From: Laburnicola sp. R22_1
Lineage: Eukaryota; Ascomycota; Dothideomycetes; Pleosporales; Didymosphaeriaceae
Assembly: GCA_014281115.1 (NCBI GenBank)
Contig: JACONQ010000017.1
Span: 1,798,001-1,862,000 of the forward strand
Direction of reading: 5' to 3'
Length of the DNA stretch: 64,000 bases
Within the stretch, counting starts at the first letter, position 1, and each line of letters opens with the position of its first letter. Made by a program: the position numbers and the translations under genes. The notes under the pieces are model-generated. The model did not search any database. It was not told where the DNA came from and saw nothing but the letters and a program-made list of their open reading frames with translations. Positions 12,911 to 24,605 of the stretch are shown one piece after another.

Positions 12911-15071
12911 ACCTCCCTATTCTAAAATAATAATAGAAAGTCTATAGACTTTTATAAAAACTCCTTGAACTAATAAATATACTATAGCTTCTAATATAAA
13001 AGTTGCATCCCTAGTAAAGAACTTAAGAAGTCTCTACTAAAGAAAGATTAGGATAAGCTTAGACCTCTAGTCCTTTCTATTAATTACTTAAGGATTAGTA
13101 AAGAATAAGAAAATAATCTGCTTAAAAAATAGAAAACGCGTAAAGAAGTACTATAAATTATTTAGAAGTATTGGCTCTAGTAGTAGCTAGTAAACAAAAG
13201 AAGAATTATCTTCTCTATAATAAAATAATATAAATCCTAAGTAATAGAAAGTAGAGCGATTAGGAAGAAGAAAAGGGAGGGCTATTTACAGAAGGATATT
13301 ATAAAGGAGGGGAGATAGATATAGTATAACTAAAGGGACTAAAGCGTTTTAAAAGCTAAGTTTATAGCTTAGCTATATTTATAAAGTTATAGACTATATA
13401 AGAAAACACCTTTAAACCTTTATAATAAGGCTAGATATAGGAATAGAAAAATTCTAATATTCTAAAAAAATAAATAGAAATACTACTCCTCCCCTATAAA
13501 CTCGCTCTTACCTAGATTAGGATTAAGATCTATCCTCTTAACCTTCTTATAAAGAATAGTAATCTAATTAGAACTAATAGCTGTAAAACCTAAAACCTAC
13601 TTAATACGCTCTAGAAAAGTAGTAATCTTATATCCTTCTAATATCTTACTAGTGTAGATAGTCTCTATAATATTTAGAATAAGCTTAACTAGATTCTAAT
13701 AGGGAGGCTCTAGAATAGGTAAAGTAAGAGTAGTAATTAACTATAGCACAATATTAGCTAAAGAAGATAAACTCTAAAAACCTAGAACTTATAGTAAGTT
13801 TATTAAGAAGAGCTTAGAAGATAGTGCAAGTATTCTACTAAACTATAAGAATCTAATATAGAAACTTTATATTCTATTTAGAATATCTAGTATTAGTATT
13901 ATTTATCTTCTAGAGCTTAACTTAAGCACTTTAAATAGCGGAGCTATACTTATAGATAAAGATATTAAGATAAGCTTACTACAAATTAAGGAGGGGCTTA
14001 CTAGTATAACTATTACTATAGAGAACATATTCTAGAATAAGGTTAGTAAATTTAGTTTTAGCAAAGTCCTTTTATAAGCTATCCTAAATCTAAGACGTAA
14101 ATTAATAAGGAAGAGGTTTACTAGAGAATTATTATATTTTACTTAAACACTTACTAGAATAAATAATATAAGTCTTATAGTTACGCTTCCTTTCTATAAG
14201 CCTCTCTATATAGAAAATAAGCTACTTAAGGCAGCACTAGTAGGTTTTCTTATAAATATAGGCAGCCTTAAAAATGCACTTCTTAGATATTATATAGATA
14301 GCCTTAAAGGTCTTTTAATTGCAGCTTAAGGCCTTGAAGAACTACTTAGAATTAGTAAGAAACAACGCAGAAGAACTAAGGAACTAACTCTATAATAATT
14401 CTCTATAGTCTTATCGTGCATAAACTCCTTAAAGTTCTTAGCACTATAGAAATCTAAAATAGGTAGTAAAAGCTCCATATTTTAAGTAAAAGTGCTATAA
14501 GTTATAATTTTTATAGGGGAATACTAAGCTATAGTTAAGCTAGCCTTTAGATGCTTACTTAGAGTTATAAGGGCTGCTATAAGGCGTTGCTTATTAGCTC
14601 TAACTATAATAGAGATTAATAATAAGAAAGATAGCAGAAATAGTATAAAAGTAGAAGTAGCAATTAGAATATTGTGTAATATTAATAAGGAGCGTTATAA
14701 ATATAGTAGTAAAGTAAAGAAGAAAAGCAAAACTAAGATAGAGACCTTTTTATTTATCTTAGCTAAAGCAAATAATACTAGCGTAAATTCTTAACTAAAA
14801 TAGGCAGCTATACTATAAACCTAAGAGATATAAATACAAACGCATTAGATATAACAACTAGATTGCCCTACTAAAGGTAGAAGGATAGAAGCCTAGTGCT
14901 CTCTTTAGCTAAAGTACACTTAGAACCTTCTAGAAGCTTAAAGCACTATTACTAGTATATATAGTATTAGATTTATCCTTAAGACTTTAGGCGCGCAAAA
15001 GAGAGATTAGTGTTACTACTATAAAAAGTATAGAATATAACGCTAGGATTTTTTTAGAGGAAGAAGAGATA
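12911..15071. other. unrecognised internal 3' region of the Ty3/gypsy element
   Basis: Between the chromodomain and the 3' LTR. AT-rich with many stops in all frames. I cannot tell whether it is a long 3' untranslated region or a further, older nested insertion. The last 15 bases form the polypurine tract. Confidence 0.5.
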
Positions 15072-15246
15072 TATAAGAGGCTAAGCGCTCTTCTATAGTT
15101 ACTTAGCCTACTACCTTAGAGTTCTAAGTCTATACTCCTACTAAGCTAGAAGTATATATAAGTTTATAGCCAGAGTTACTATTAAACTCTATTAAATTTA
15201 TAAGTTACTTAGACAACTCTAACCTCTTAGTCTAAAGTCTCTTACA
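15072..15246 (+). repeat. 3' LTR of chromodomain Ty3/gypsy element
   Basis: 175-bp partner of 7225-7399. It ends CTTACA, preserving the CA terminus lost in the other LTR, and is followed by the target duplicate TTTTT. Confidence 0.9.
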
Positions 15247-15251
15247 TTTTT

Positions 15252-16690
15252 AATATAACTAGCACTATTTTAAGGCTAAAGAGGGTTATAATATAATAGA
15301 TGTAATAGGCCTATATAGTTTTAATAGTAGCTTTAGATTTTAATTTAGTTACTATTTAGTAGAGATATTAAGGAAAGTTATTAGGGGTAAATTAGTAGAT
15401 TAGTAGAAAAATATAGTAGAAACTATATCTTAGTATTTAGTGGTTTACTAATAAAGCGTATTCTTAGCTCTAATACTATATAAAAACGCAATTAACTAAA
15501 AGTTTTCTAGTTAGTTTATTGCGTATAGGCGTAATTATATTATATAATATTTTCTAGTACTATAAAAGAGTGTTAAAAAACGTGTTAACCTAACTATATA
15601 GTTTTTAATTAGGGTAAGATAGCTCCTAAAGCTATAGGTGCTGCTAGTAGTAGTAAAGATATCTAGGGGTAGAGGTGCTAAAAGTTATAAGTCCCCTATA
15701 CGCGTGTATTAGTTAAAGTACTACTAAATTAGTAGTAAGCTAGCTAGTAGGAGAGCTACTAGAGGTAAGGACGCTAAAAGTAATAGGTGCCTGTGCGTAG
15801 TAGGCTAGCTAGAAAGCTATTTAACTAGTAGTAAACTAGGCTACCTATTTTAGTAGCTTAGGGTGCCCCTAAAAGTAGAATAAGTTAGGTAACTAGTAAA
15901 TTAGAATAAGGGCTAATAGTTAGGGGGCAGCTCCTAATTGTTAGTATTCTAGAAGATTTTATTAGGCAGTTTACTATTAAATTTATTATCTAAGCATTCT
16001 TTCTATAGGGGGTTAGACTTAGGGTTAATTAGATTAGTAAATTTAGGGTTATTATTAGGAAGATTATTATAATAGGTAGGCTCTTTATCCTCTAATCTAC
16101 TACTATAATAGGCAGCGCTATAATCTTTAGGGCTATTACTATAGTAAGTAATACTAGGTTCTTCTTCTAAGTTAATAATTTAGTAGGGCAGAAAGGTGCT
16201 AACCTAGATTATTTTAGCTAGAATAGTTTTAATTAAATAGTTAATTCTATAGGTAAGAGCTGCCTAATTTATAAATTAGCTTCTCTAGTAGATTTATAGT
16301 CTCTAGATCTAGGGTTAAAGGTAAGACCTAGATTCTACTATATAATTTCTAGGGACTAGTCTTACTAGTAGCTTTCTTAGGTAGTAGGGACAGGGTGACT
16401 AAAAGGCAATTTGTTATTTAATTGTTCCTTATCTAAGAAAGGCAGCTTAATAGCCTTAACGCTACTATCTTTATTAAAGATATTCTTATAGCTTACTTTC
16501 TAGTAAGCCTTTAAGTATGTTCTAATAACTAAGATAGTAGGGCTAGGAAGCTAGATAGAGATCTCCTTAGAGACGCTCTAGGTAACTTTTAATAAGTAAG
16601 TTATTTAGTAGGTATAGTCTTACTTTTTAAGTAGGCTATTCTATTAGGTAGTGTTATTTTAGTAGGAAGAGTTAGATAGTAGAGAAGTCT
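15252..16690. other. internal part of outer retroelement, function unclear
   Basis: AT-rich. On the minus strand some protein-like stretches survive (for example KAIKLPFLDKEQLNNKLPF near 16.4 kb), but I recognise no reverse transcriptase or integrase motif. The outer element may lack these domains or they may be too decayed. Confidence 0.4.
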
Positions 16691-17530
16691 ATAGTAGGAT
16701 AAGATTACTAGCAAAGGTTAAATTCTTATTATCTTTCTAATAAAGGCGGTAGTCCTAAGTATTAACTAGGCAGTTAGCTTACTTAAAAAATTTCCTACTA
16801 ATAATAAGATTATAGTCCCCTATTTTATAAAAAATAAACTATATAGTAATGCTGCGTTTATTAATATTAACCTAGGCTATAAAATAGGTATCTACTTTTG
16901 TACTTCTCTTTCCTATAAAGTTCTTAAAGGGAATTAGTATCTTTAAGTGAAGTAGTTTAGTTTTAATCTATTTTTAGACAATCTTTATATACCTTAAAGT
17001 AATAAGATTATAAGCGCTAGCATTAGTGTCTATTAAGACTTATAACCTAAGAGCTAACTCTTAGAATTTAATTTGCACTAGCATAACTAGCTAGAGGCCT
17101 CTAAATAGCTTAGGAACTCTTACTATCTTGCTACCTATAGGCAGCAATTTTAGTTTAGCATCTATATTTTATATTTAAAATTATAGTTTGTCTAAATTAA
17201 TTGGTTTAGTAGCTTCTATATAACCTACTAGATTAGAGTAGTCTAGTAGCGCGCATTTAAAGTCTTATTATCTAATAAATTACTTATCTCTAAATTAAAG
17301 TAGTAGGTAATACTAAGTTTATTTAAATTAAAATTATTCTCTACTTTTATATTTGCTTATATAGCTGCCTTAGGGTAGCAGTATAAGTATAGGCCTCTAA
17401 GTTTCTTATTATAGCTAAAGTAGGCATTATACTTTATACACTATACTTTAGTCTAATTATAAAAAGTTAAAAAGAAAGGAGTAGGTCTAAAATAAGGTAT
17501 TTATTTTCTAGTTACTATATATAAGGGTGT
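16690..17530 (-). pseudogene. retroelement gag-protease remnant of outer element
   Basis: On the minus strand the segment 17039-16980 reads VLIDTNASAYNLI, matching the aspartic protease active-site form DTGAS with the Gly codon changed GGT to AAT. About 60 codons downstream follows IISRKFFKQANCLVNTQDYRL, similar to the IIGRKWLE...D block of fungal Ty3-type proteases. Upstream (about 17,350-17,500) a Cys-rich stretch may be a gag zinc finger. Numerous stops are present. Confidence 0.65.
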
Positions 17531-19580
17531 TAATCTAAAGGGTAGTATCTTATAAGGAGTTCTTATATGCGCGTAGAAAGAGTTTATTATACTATTATTA
17601 TAAAGAGTGTAGCTAGCTATAGCTATTTAGTGTTTAATTACTAGGTAGTTAATATTAGGGTCTTCTATCTCTTTCTAAAATATTAACTTAAAACTCCTAG
17701 TTAACTTAAGTTATAATTTGTCCTTCTAGGTCTTTATATATAGTCTACCTTTTCTAGCTAGACTTTTAAAAGCCTATAAGAATATCTAGGTATCTATTTT
17801 ATTAAAGAGGAAGAGCTTATAAAACTTCTTACATACCTATTAGAAAGTAAAGAAATTATAGTAAGTCTTTTCTAGAAATTTAAAAAGTGCTTTAGGTCTA
17901 TAATTTTCTTAAAGGGCTTAATTTATTTAATACTAATTTTGCGCTACCTTTTAAGACGCGCCTCTAAGGTAGCTAAAAATAGCTTCTATAAAGTTATCTT
18001 AATCTTTTTTATTATTATTACCTTAGTAATAGTCTATATTTACACAGATCTTATTATATATATCCTTTAGCTAATCTTTAATACTAAGGCTAAGTTAACC
18101 TTTTTTATAGTATTTATTAATACTAGGTAGCTTTATAAAGCGTCCCAGCTTAGATATACTAAAAGTAGTAAAAGCGTGTCTACTCTAAGGCACATCCATC
18201 TAGGCACTATTAATAAGCTTAATTTATATATATTTAGAAACTAGAAAGTAGTAAAAAGTATTATCTAGTTGCGAAGTAGGCACTATAAGCTAGGGCAGAT
18301 AATAGGGTGTATATTAGAGCGCTAGCTAGGGCGCATATTAGAACGCAACTAGATAGAATAAGCTTTACTTAGTTATATAAAAGTAGTATAAACTATATAA
18401 TAGATTAAGTGTTTCTAAGCTAGGGTTTTTTAAAAGTATATAAGTACGGTGCAGCAAATTATAAGTATCTTTAATAGATGGAAGAGTTTTATGAAAGGTA
18501 AATAAGTTCTCTTTAATAGCTACATTATTAGTACTATTAAAGTAGAATTAAAATCCTTTCTTTATTATATATATTATAGTATAAGGTATCTATACCTTAA
18601 GTATAGTAAAAGCTTATTTAAATATATTAGCGCGCTTATATAAAGCCTAAATAATATTTCCTTATTTAAAGTTATCTTTAGACTTTGTAATAGCCCTAGC
18701 TACTAATTCTAATAACTTCTCTAAAAGTAGGCCTTAAGAAAAGTAATATTAAGCCTAAAGCTAATAGGTAGTAAGTAATTATTTTATTTCTAGGCTATAC
18801 TAGAGCGATTTGTCTAGTTTAAATTACGCTAAAAACGCGCTAAACTTCCTAGTAGCTTTAAATTTAGCTTTGCTTTAGTGCGTAAGCCACTTAAAGTCTA
18901 TTAGTAAAGATTTATTACCTAGCTAATTTGCTTTAAGTATAGTAATATATTAATTATACTTAAGAGTATTATAAAAATTCTATTAGGGTAGACCTTTCTA
19001 AGTAATTTAATTATACTTCTGTTTTTATAAAGCTAAGAAGGTAACTAGTAGTTTTAGAAGTAACTATTAGTTACTTTCCTTACTTAATAAATAATAGATT
19101 ACTAGTAAAGTAAAGTAGGAAAATTCTACTATAAGTATTATATAAACTATTATTAGTAGGGTGTAGGCAAACATCTCCCTCTATATTATCTATTCTAGAA
19201 CTATCTAGGGGTAGAAAAGACGTAGGAAACGTTCTAAAAGTCTTCTAGATTAAAGGGTAGTAGCTTACTATAGTATAAGTAATAGTAGGGTTAAGTAAAG
19301 TAGAGGTTATAGAAAGGACATAGTAAATAGACCTAGGGTAGTAGGTCTTATATAGTGTATAAGCTAGCGTATAGTCTAAGCTAGATAAAAAATAAAGTAT
19401 AAAATATAATATATAAAACTTTAACCTCTATATTACCTTTATAGCCTAACTCTAATTCCCTAGCTCTATATCTTATACCCTTACTATAATAGCGCTAAAA
19501 GATAGTTATTAGGTAAGTTAGCTCTATAAGGTATAGCGCAATAGTTAGTATTTATTAATTATTATTTATATTTAGAATAT
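17531..19580. other. degraded outer-element sequence (probable gag region)
   Basis: AT-rich with no confident motif. By position on the minus strand it would hold gag and leader sequence of the outer LTR element. Confidence 0.4.
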
Positions 19581-19889
19581 TAAAATTTCTAGAGCAGTCT
19601 CTTTAAATAGATCTTAGTGTAGTATAATAACTATCTAGCATAACTAGTAACTAACAAACTAATACACCCTTACTAACTTATAGTAGGCAGAGGAGTATAG
19701 AAGTAGCCTCTTAAATAGACCTTAGTATAGTATAATAATTACCTAGCACAACTAGTAACTAATAAACTAATACACTTTTACTAACTTGTAGTAGGTAAAA
19801 AAGTTATATTAGTAGTTTTGCAGACCTTAGGTAGTGTAATAACTATCTAGTATAACTAGTAACTAACCTAATACACTCTTACCTACTTA

Positions 19890-21681
19890 AGCTAGCGCAT
19901 ATAGTTCCTGCGCACATAGGGTTCCTGCGCACCTCACCAAAACGCGACACCTGCACAAAACACGTTAGATTTCTCCACAACGCTCTGCAACAATGGATGC
20001 TCGTGAGACTGCTATATCGCGAGCTCTTTCTGATCTCTCTATAGGTATTTTTTCTAGCCGAAGGGCTGCAGCTAAGGCGTACGGGGTCCCTGAGTCTACA
20101 CTACGCAACCGTCTTAATGGCGCAACGAATAGTGCGCTCAGCCATTAGCATCAGCAGCGGCTGACTCCTCTACAAGAGGACTTCCTAGTAGACTAGATCC
20201 TCGAAGAAAACGCACGCGCCTGCCCTCCCTCACACGCTCGCGCTTAAGAAATGGCTAATTAAATCCTATGTATGAACGGCTATAGTTAGCCTATTAGTAA
20301 ACTATAGCTCTTACACTTTATTAAGCGACAGCTACATGTCGCCTTAGTTATTAGTAGAAAGCTTAAGGCTTAGAGAGCTAATGCAGCAACTCTAGAGTAG
20401 TTGCGCGCGTTCCTAGAGCGCTATAAGCAGACTTGACAGCGGCTTAATATATAGGCGGAGAATACATACAATATAGATAAGACTAGCGTTGCTCTAGGAG
20501 TATGTACAAACACTAGAGTACTCTCTAGTAGTTAGAAAAAGAAGGCTTATATTCGGTCTCTAGAGAATCGCGAGTGGGTCTCTATAATTAAGTGTGTGTT
20601 GGCGATAGGGCGGAAACTACGCTGCGCGGTCATCTTCAAAGGCTAGAGCCTACAAACTACCTAGTTCCTATCGTTCTATGTACCTAGCTGGCTGTATACA
20701 ACCTTAGAGAACGGATAGACATCGAAAGCAATAGGTGTTAAGTGGCTGCAGCGCATATTTATACCTAAGACAACTGTAGGTAATAGCTAGTACCGCCTCC
20801 TTATCCTCGACGGCCACAGCAGCCACATTAATATAGAGTTCCTATGGCTCTGTAAACAGCATCAAATAGAGCTCCTATACCTACCTGCGCATACCTCGCA
20901 CGTCCTACAGCCTCTAGATCTCGCCCCTTTCTCCGTTATCAAGTCTAGTTACTAACGCCAGATCCAGGAGCTTGCATCGCTTAACGACGCCGCACCTGTT
21001 AAGAAGGAGCGCTTTATTGCCTGCTATTATTAAGCTAGGAAGGAAGGCTTCACAGAGCGTGTGATTCGAGCTGGCTGGCAGGCTGCTAGTATCTGCCTAT
21101 TTAACATCAATCACGTGCTCAGCTTGTCGCAAGTCTCCTAGAGGCCTACTACGCCTACGCATTAGCAGCAGCCTCAGCAGCAGCCTTAGAGCTTCCTTTT
21201 GACCCCTTAAGGCCCTCGCGATCTCTATATAGCGCAGCGCGACGTCTAGAGCGTTGAGAATCTAGGTTGTAGGACCTAGCTACTCCTACAGAAAGCAGGT
21301 AAGGCTTTAGCAGCTGCAAATGCTAGAGCTGCAGGGCTAGAATTAGAGAAAAGACGCCTTAAGTATTATCTATAGACTACTAGTTCTCAGCGTCCTCGAA
21401 AGCGCGTTCAAATAGACCCAAATCGACGCTTTGCAGAGGTAGAGACTATCGTAGAGGCTATACGCGCAGCTAAGGCTGCAGGAGCTTAGCAGCAAAGATC
21501 TACTATAGTAAGCGCTTCAGAGACAGCTACTATAGTTACAGGAGCTGCAGCGCTTGAATCTATGTGTACACAATGGCAATTATAAGAGCGTTGTGGAGAA
21601 ATCTAACGTGTTTTGTGTAGGTGACGCGTTTTGGTGAGGTGCGCAGGAACCCTATGTGCGCAGGAACTATATGCGCTAGCT
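19890..21681 (+). mobile_element. Fot1/pogo-like DNA transposon, 1,792 bp, complete
   Basis: Terminal inverted repeats of about 97 bp (19890-19986 and the mirrored 21585-21681) differ at only two positions. TA target duplications sit at 19888-19889 and 21682-21683; removing the element restores an uninterrupted tandem-repeat unit. Each TIR contains GTTCCTGCGCAC twice (left: 19904-19915 and 19921-19932), a likely transposase-binding repeat. It is much richer in G+C than its surroundings, indicating a young insertion that met little or late RIP. Confidence 0.92.
19993..21585 (+). pseudogene. Fot1/pogo-family transposase, full length, closed only by point stops
   Basis: From ATG 19993 to TAA 21583-21585 one frame of 530 codons runs without any net frameshift, interrupted by about 25 in-frame stops, all TAG, TAA or TGA at positions compatible with Gln, Trp or Arg codons. 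The N-terminus holds a psq/CENP-B-like helix-turn-helix (SRRAAAKAYGVPESTLRNRL, about residues 24-43). The DDE domain is recognisable: NIDKTSVALG near residue 170 (family NxDExG, the Glu now Lys), LILDGHSSH near 275, and LLYLPAHTSHVLQPLDLAPF near 300. Pogo/Fot1 transposases are typically about this length. It cannot make an active protein now. Confidence 0.9.
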
Positions 21682-21854
21682 TATAGTAAGTAGAGAAGTT
21701 ATATTAGTAGTCTTATAGACTTTAGATAGTGTAATAACTATCTAGTATAACTAGTAACTAACCTAATACATCCTTACCTACGTATAGTAGGTAGAAATGT
21801 TATATTAGTAGTCTTATAGACCTTAGGTAGTGTAATAACTACCTAGTATAACTA

Positions 21855-22866
21855 CAGTGGGGTGACAAAAAAACTAATGTTTTTTTAACCCTTTTTAAAG
21901 CTTATAACTTTTTATTTAACTAATTATTAAAATTTTAATTTTTTATATATTACAGAGACGATACGGTAGTCTTAGGTAATCTATTAAAATTTTGCTTAGT
22001 AATCATAAACTAGGTATATAGAGGAACCTAAACATGGAGATTTTAAAACCTCTATTTTAAAACCCCTATAACTTTTTTAGACGTATAAAAAAGGTAAATT
22101 TTGTATATATAAATACTATAGTATGGCGTAGTATTATTTTAAATTTTTAGTATAGGTTGTCTTTCTAATTATTTTTTTATCTAAGGTTTTTATTTTTCCT
22201 ACCAAAAGTATACTTAAAAACTAAAGAAATACTATTTTTTAAAACTATAGCTATTAAGCTATAAATTTTTATATGGTTAGGTTACCTAGTAAATAACCTT
22301 ATATAAAAATTATGGACCATAGGATTACGTAATAGAAAAGTTATAGGACTTTAAACTAAATTAAAAATTAAAAATTAAAAATATATTAAAAATATATTAA
22401 AAATACATGTAATATTGTACTTTTTTAACCTTAAAATTAAGATTCCGCTTCTAGCTATAAGATAATACTATCTAGAATTAATTAGATTGTTGTATTATAA
22501 TACTATAGCTAAAAATAGAAAAACTAAATAATCTAAAATAAAAATAGTTTTAGGAAATAACCTATACGTAAAATTTGTATATATATAGGATTTTTATATA
22601 CATAAACTATACAATATTATAAAAAGATTTAATAGCGTAATAAAAAAGTTATTTACATTTCTAAAGAGATCTTAAAAATTCCCTATGTTTAAGGCTAAAA
22701 ACCCTTTTAACGCTAATTAGTTAGCATTACGTAAGTATACTTTATTAAAGTTACTAACTTTCTCTATTATATATAAAAGTCCTATAATTTTTCTATTACT
22801 AAATAGGTAAGTTATTACATTTTAAAAAGATATAAAAACAAATTATTATTTTTTGTTACCCCACTA
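21855..22866. mobile_element. TIR element of 1,012 bp, TA target, no coding capacity seen
   Basis: Ends CAGTGGGGTGACAAAAAA and, inverted, TAGTGGGGTAACAAAAAA, flanked by TA (21853-21854 and 22867-22868). Excision restores the tandem-repeat unit around AACTAGTAACTA. The ends resemble Tc1/mariner-superfamily termini (CAGTG start). The interior is AT-rich without a recognisable transposase and has a subterminal inverted pair (about 22,328-22,352 and 22,778-22,802, around CTATAACTTTTCTATTAC). It may be a decayed or non-autonomous copy. Confidence 0.8.
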
Positions 22867-23179
22867 TAGTAACTAATCTAATACACCCTTACCTACTTGC
22901 AGTAGGTAAAAGAGTTATATTAGTAGTTTTATAGACCTTAGTATAGAACTATTACCTAGTATAACTAGTAACTAATAAACTAATATACCCTTATTTACTT
23001 ATAGTAGGCAAAGGAATTATATTAGTAGTTTTATAGACTTTAGGCAACTACCTAGCATAACTAGTAACTAATAAGGTAAAACTTCTACTAATTTAACTGC
23101 GTATAGGTAGTATCTTTAAAAAAGAAGTAGATATTATATTACTATCTATAGCTAAATAAAAAGGCTAATCTTAGAATAA

Positions 23180-23467
23180 TATAAGGACAGTATCCAGCCT
23201 TATAGGGCTAACCTATTAGGGATAGCTAGAATAGTTAAAAGAGCTAATTAAATTAATAGTATTCTAAGATAGTAAATAAGAAAGGGATATAGGGGGCCTT
23301 TTCTTATATAAAGAATAGTGTAGGACATAGGCCTATACTAGCCACACGCTAACACTAACTAGAAAAGGCGCCTTTAGGAAGGTAAAAGGCGCAGATAGGG
23401 AGAAATAGAGTGTAAAAGAAAGGTAATAGTATGTTCTTAGTAGGGAGGCTAGTATAGAACTATTATA
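23180..23467 (-). repeat. LTR (5' LTR of outer element)
   Basis: 288-bp partner of 6868-7155. Ends TATAAGG and CTATTATA. Same orientation as the left copy. Confidence 0.75.
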
Positions 23468-23472
23468 GTATT

Positions 23473-24605
23473 AAATGTATAAATCTAGTAGTAGATTAAT
23501 AATAGTAAGCGTAGTCTTATTTTTATACTATTAAATCTCTATTACGCGAAGCTGTTTATCTTTACTAATAGCTTATTTACTAATAATAAGGACATAAGCT
23601 TATAGCTAGAATTCTTAATTGCTTTAGATAATAAGTATTATATAGGTAATAGCAATAACTTTAATATTCTAGTAAATATTATATACTAGAATTTAACTAA
23701 GTATAAAAGAGTAATAAGGAGTGTTCTTACTAGCGAGCTATATAGTATAGTAGGAGGCTATACTAATACTATTACTATTAGTACAACTCTCTAGAAGATT
23801 ATATATACACTTAGTTTACTACTAATTTTTATAGTTATCTATATAAATTTAAAGTCTTTTTATAACTATTTTATACAACTAGGAACTATAAATAAAAAGT
23901 GCCTTATAATTAATATTATATTGCTTTGCAAATTATATAAATACTATAAGATTCTTAAAATTAGATAAATTAATAGAAAGGATAACTCTACTAATGTCTA
24001 TATAAAAAGGCCCTAAACTAGACTTTAAAGTCCTTAATCTCTAGTAATACCTTAATAATTACTATTAAAGCATTAGTAGATTGCCTTAAGCCTACCTACG
24101 CAAGCTCTTTCTAGCCTTTTTATAGGACTATTTTCTTATTATTTATTTATTCTTTTATATAATATATTTATTTAATTCTCTTTACACGTACATATTACTT
24201 AAAAAAATACGCATTTTCCTATCTATTATTTGTATAGAAAGAGAAGAGACATAATATATATTTATTTAAAGAAGAGTCTTTTTATTTTAGTATTAATAGA
24301 TAATATCTAGTATTCTCTACCCTATTACCTTAGCCCTATCTTATACAATAATCGCACTTAGTACTATAGCTCTACTATATATAAGAACTATATAATTCTA
24401 CCTAAAAGCCTACTAGTATATAGCACTTAGTAAAGGGCCTAGGCCTAGTTATACTACTATAGTAGTAGGTGTATAAAGTGCCCTTAAGGCAACTACGCAA
24501 CTAGACTAATAGCGTATAGAAATATTCTTTATGTTAAATAACCTTAGTAGCCTATAGATATAGGTCTATACTAGCTAGAAAAATAATATTAATATTATAT
24601 AAAGG
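23473..24605. other. unclassified AT-rich sequence
   Basis: RIP-like composition between the outer LTR element and the pogo-like element. I could assign no family or gene. Confidence 0.45.

Larger units (their letters stand above)
7225..15246 (+). mobile_element. Ty3/gypsy LTR retrotransposon with chromodomain, 8,022 bp, RIP-degraded
   Basis: Flanked by two 175-bp LTRs (7225-7399 and 15072-15246) with inverted termini TATAAGGGGCT / AGCCCCTTATA; the right LTR still ends TTACA, showing the ancestral CA. An exact TTTTT target duplication lies at 7220-7224 and 15247-15251. A purine tract (AGAGGAAGAAGAGA, 15057-15070) immediately precedes the right LTR. The internal order gag zinc knuckle, reverse transcriptase, integrase, chromodomain reads left to right. 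About 2.1 kb of non-coding or unrecognised sequence separates the chromodomain from the 3' LTR, longer than usual. It is inserted in the outer minus-strand element 70 bp inside its left LTR. Confidence 0.9.
19590..23080. repeat. tandem array, ~96-108 bp unit, about 7 units, split by two transposons
   Basis: The marker AACTAGTAACTA recurs at 19642, 19750, 19854, 21749, 21850, 22963 and 23059. After subtracting the two insertions (1,794 and 1,014 bp including one TA each) the spacings are 108, 104, 101, 101, 99 and 96 bp. Each unit also holds CCTTA.CTACTT, TTATATTAGTAG and ATAGACCTTAG. The array lies next to the right LTR (5' LTR) of the outer element, so it may be that element's leader. Confidence 0.85.
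6868..23467 (-). mobile_element. outer LTR retroelement, minus strand, carrying nested insertions
   Basis: Two same-orientation copies of a ~288-bp sequence bound this interval and act as its LTRs. The 5-bp flanks ATATT (6863-6867) and GTATT (23468-23472) match except for one G/A difference, as expected for a RIP-mutated target duplication. A purine tract on the minus strand (AAAAGGGGGG) sits directly inside the left LTR at 7156-7168, the expected polypurine tract if the element reads right to left. A protease remnant near 17.0 kb is also on the minus strand. Removing the nested Ty3 element (8,027 bp with its target copy), the Fot1-like element (1,794) and the 1,012-bp TIR element (1,014) leaves about 5.8 kb, a plausible length for one LTR element. 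I did not find its reverse transcriptase. Confidence 0.65.

Noticed and set aside
19590..23080. CRISPR-like array
   Set aside because: Units are ~100 bp, fully repeated without unique spacers, and the organism is a eukaryote.
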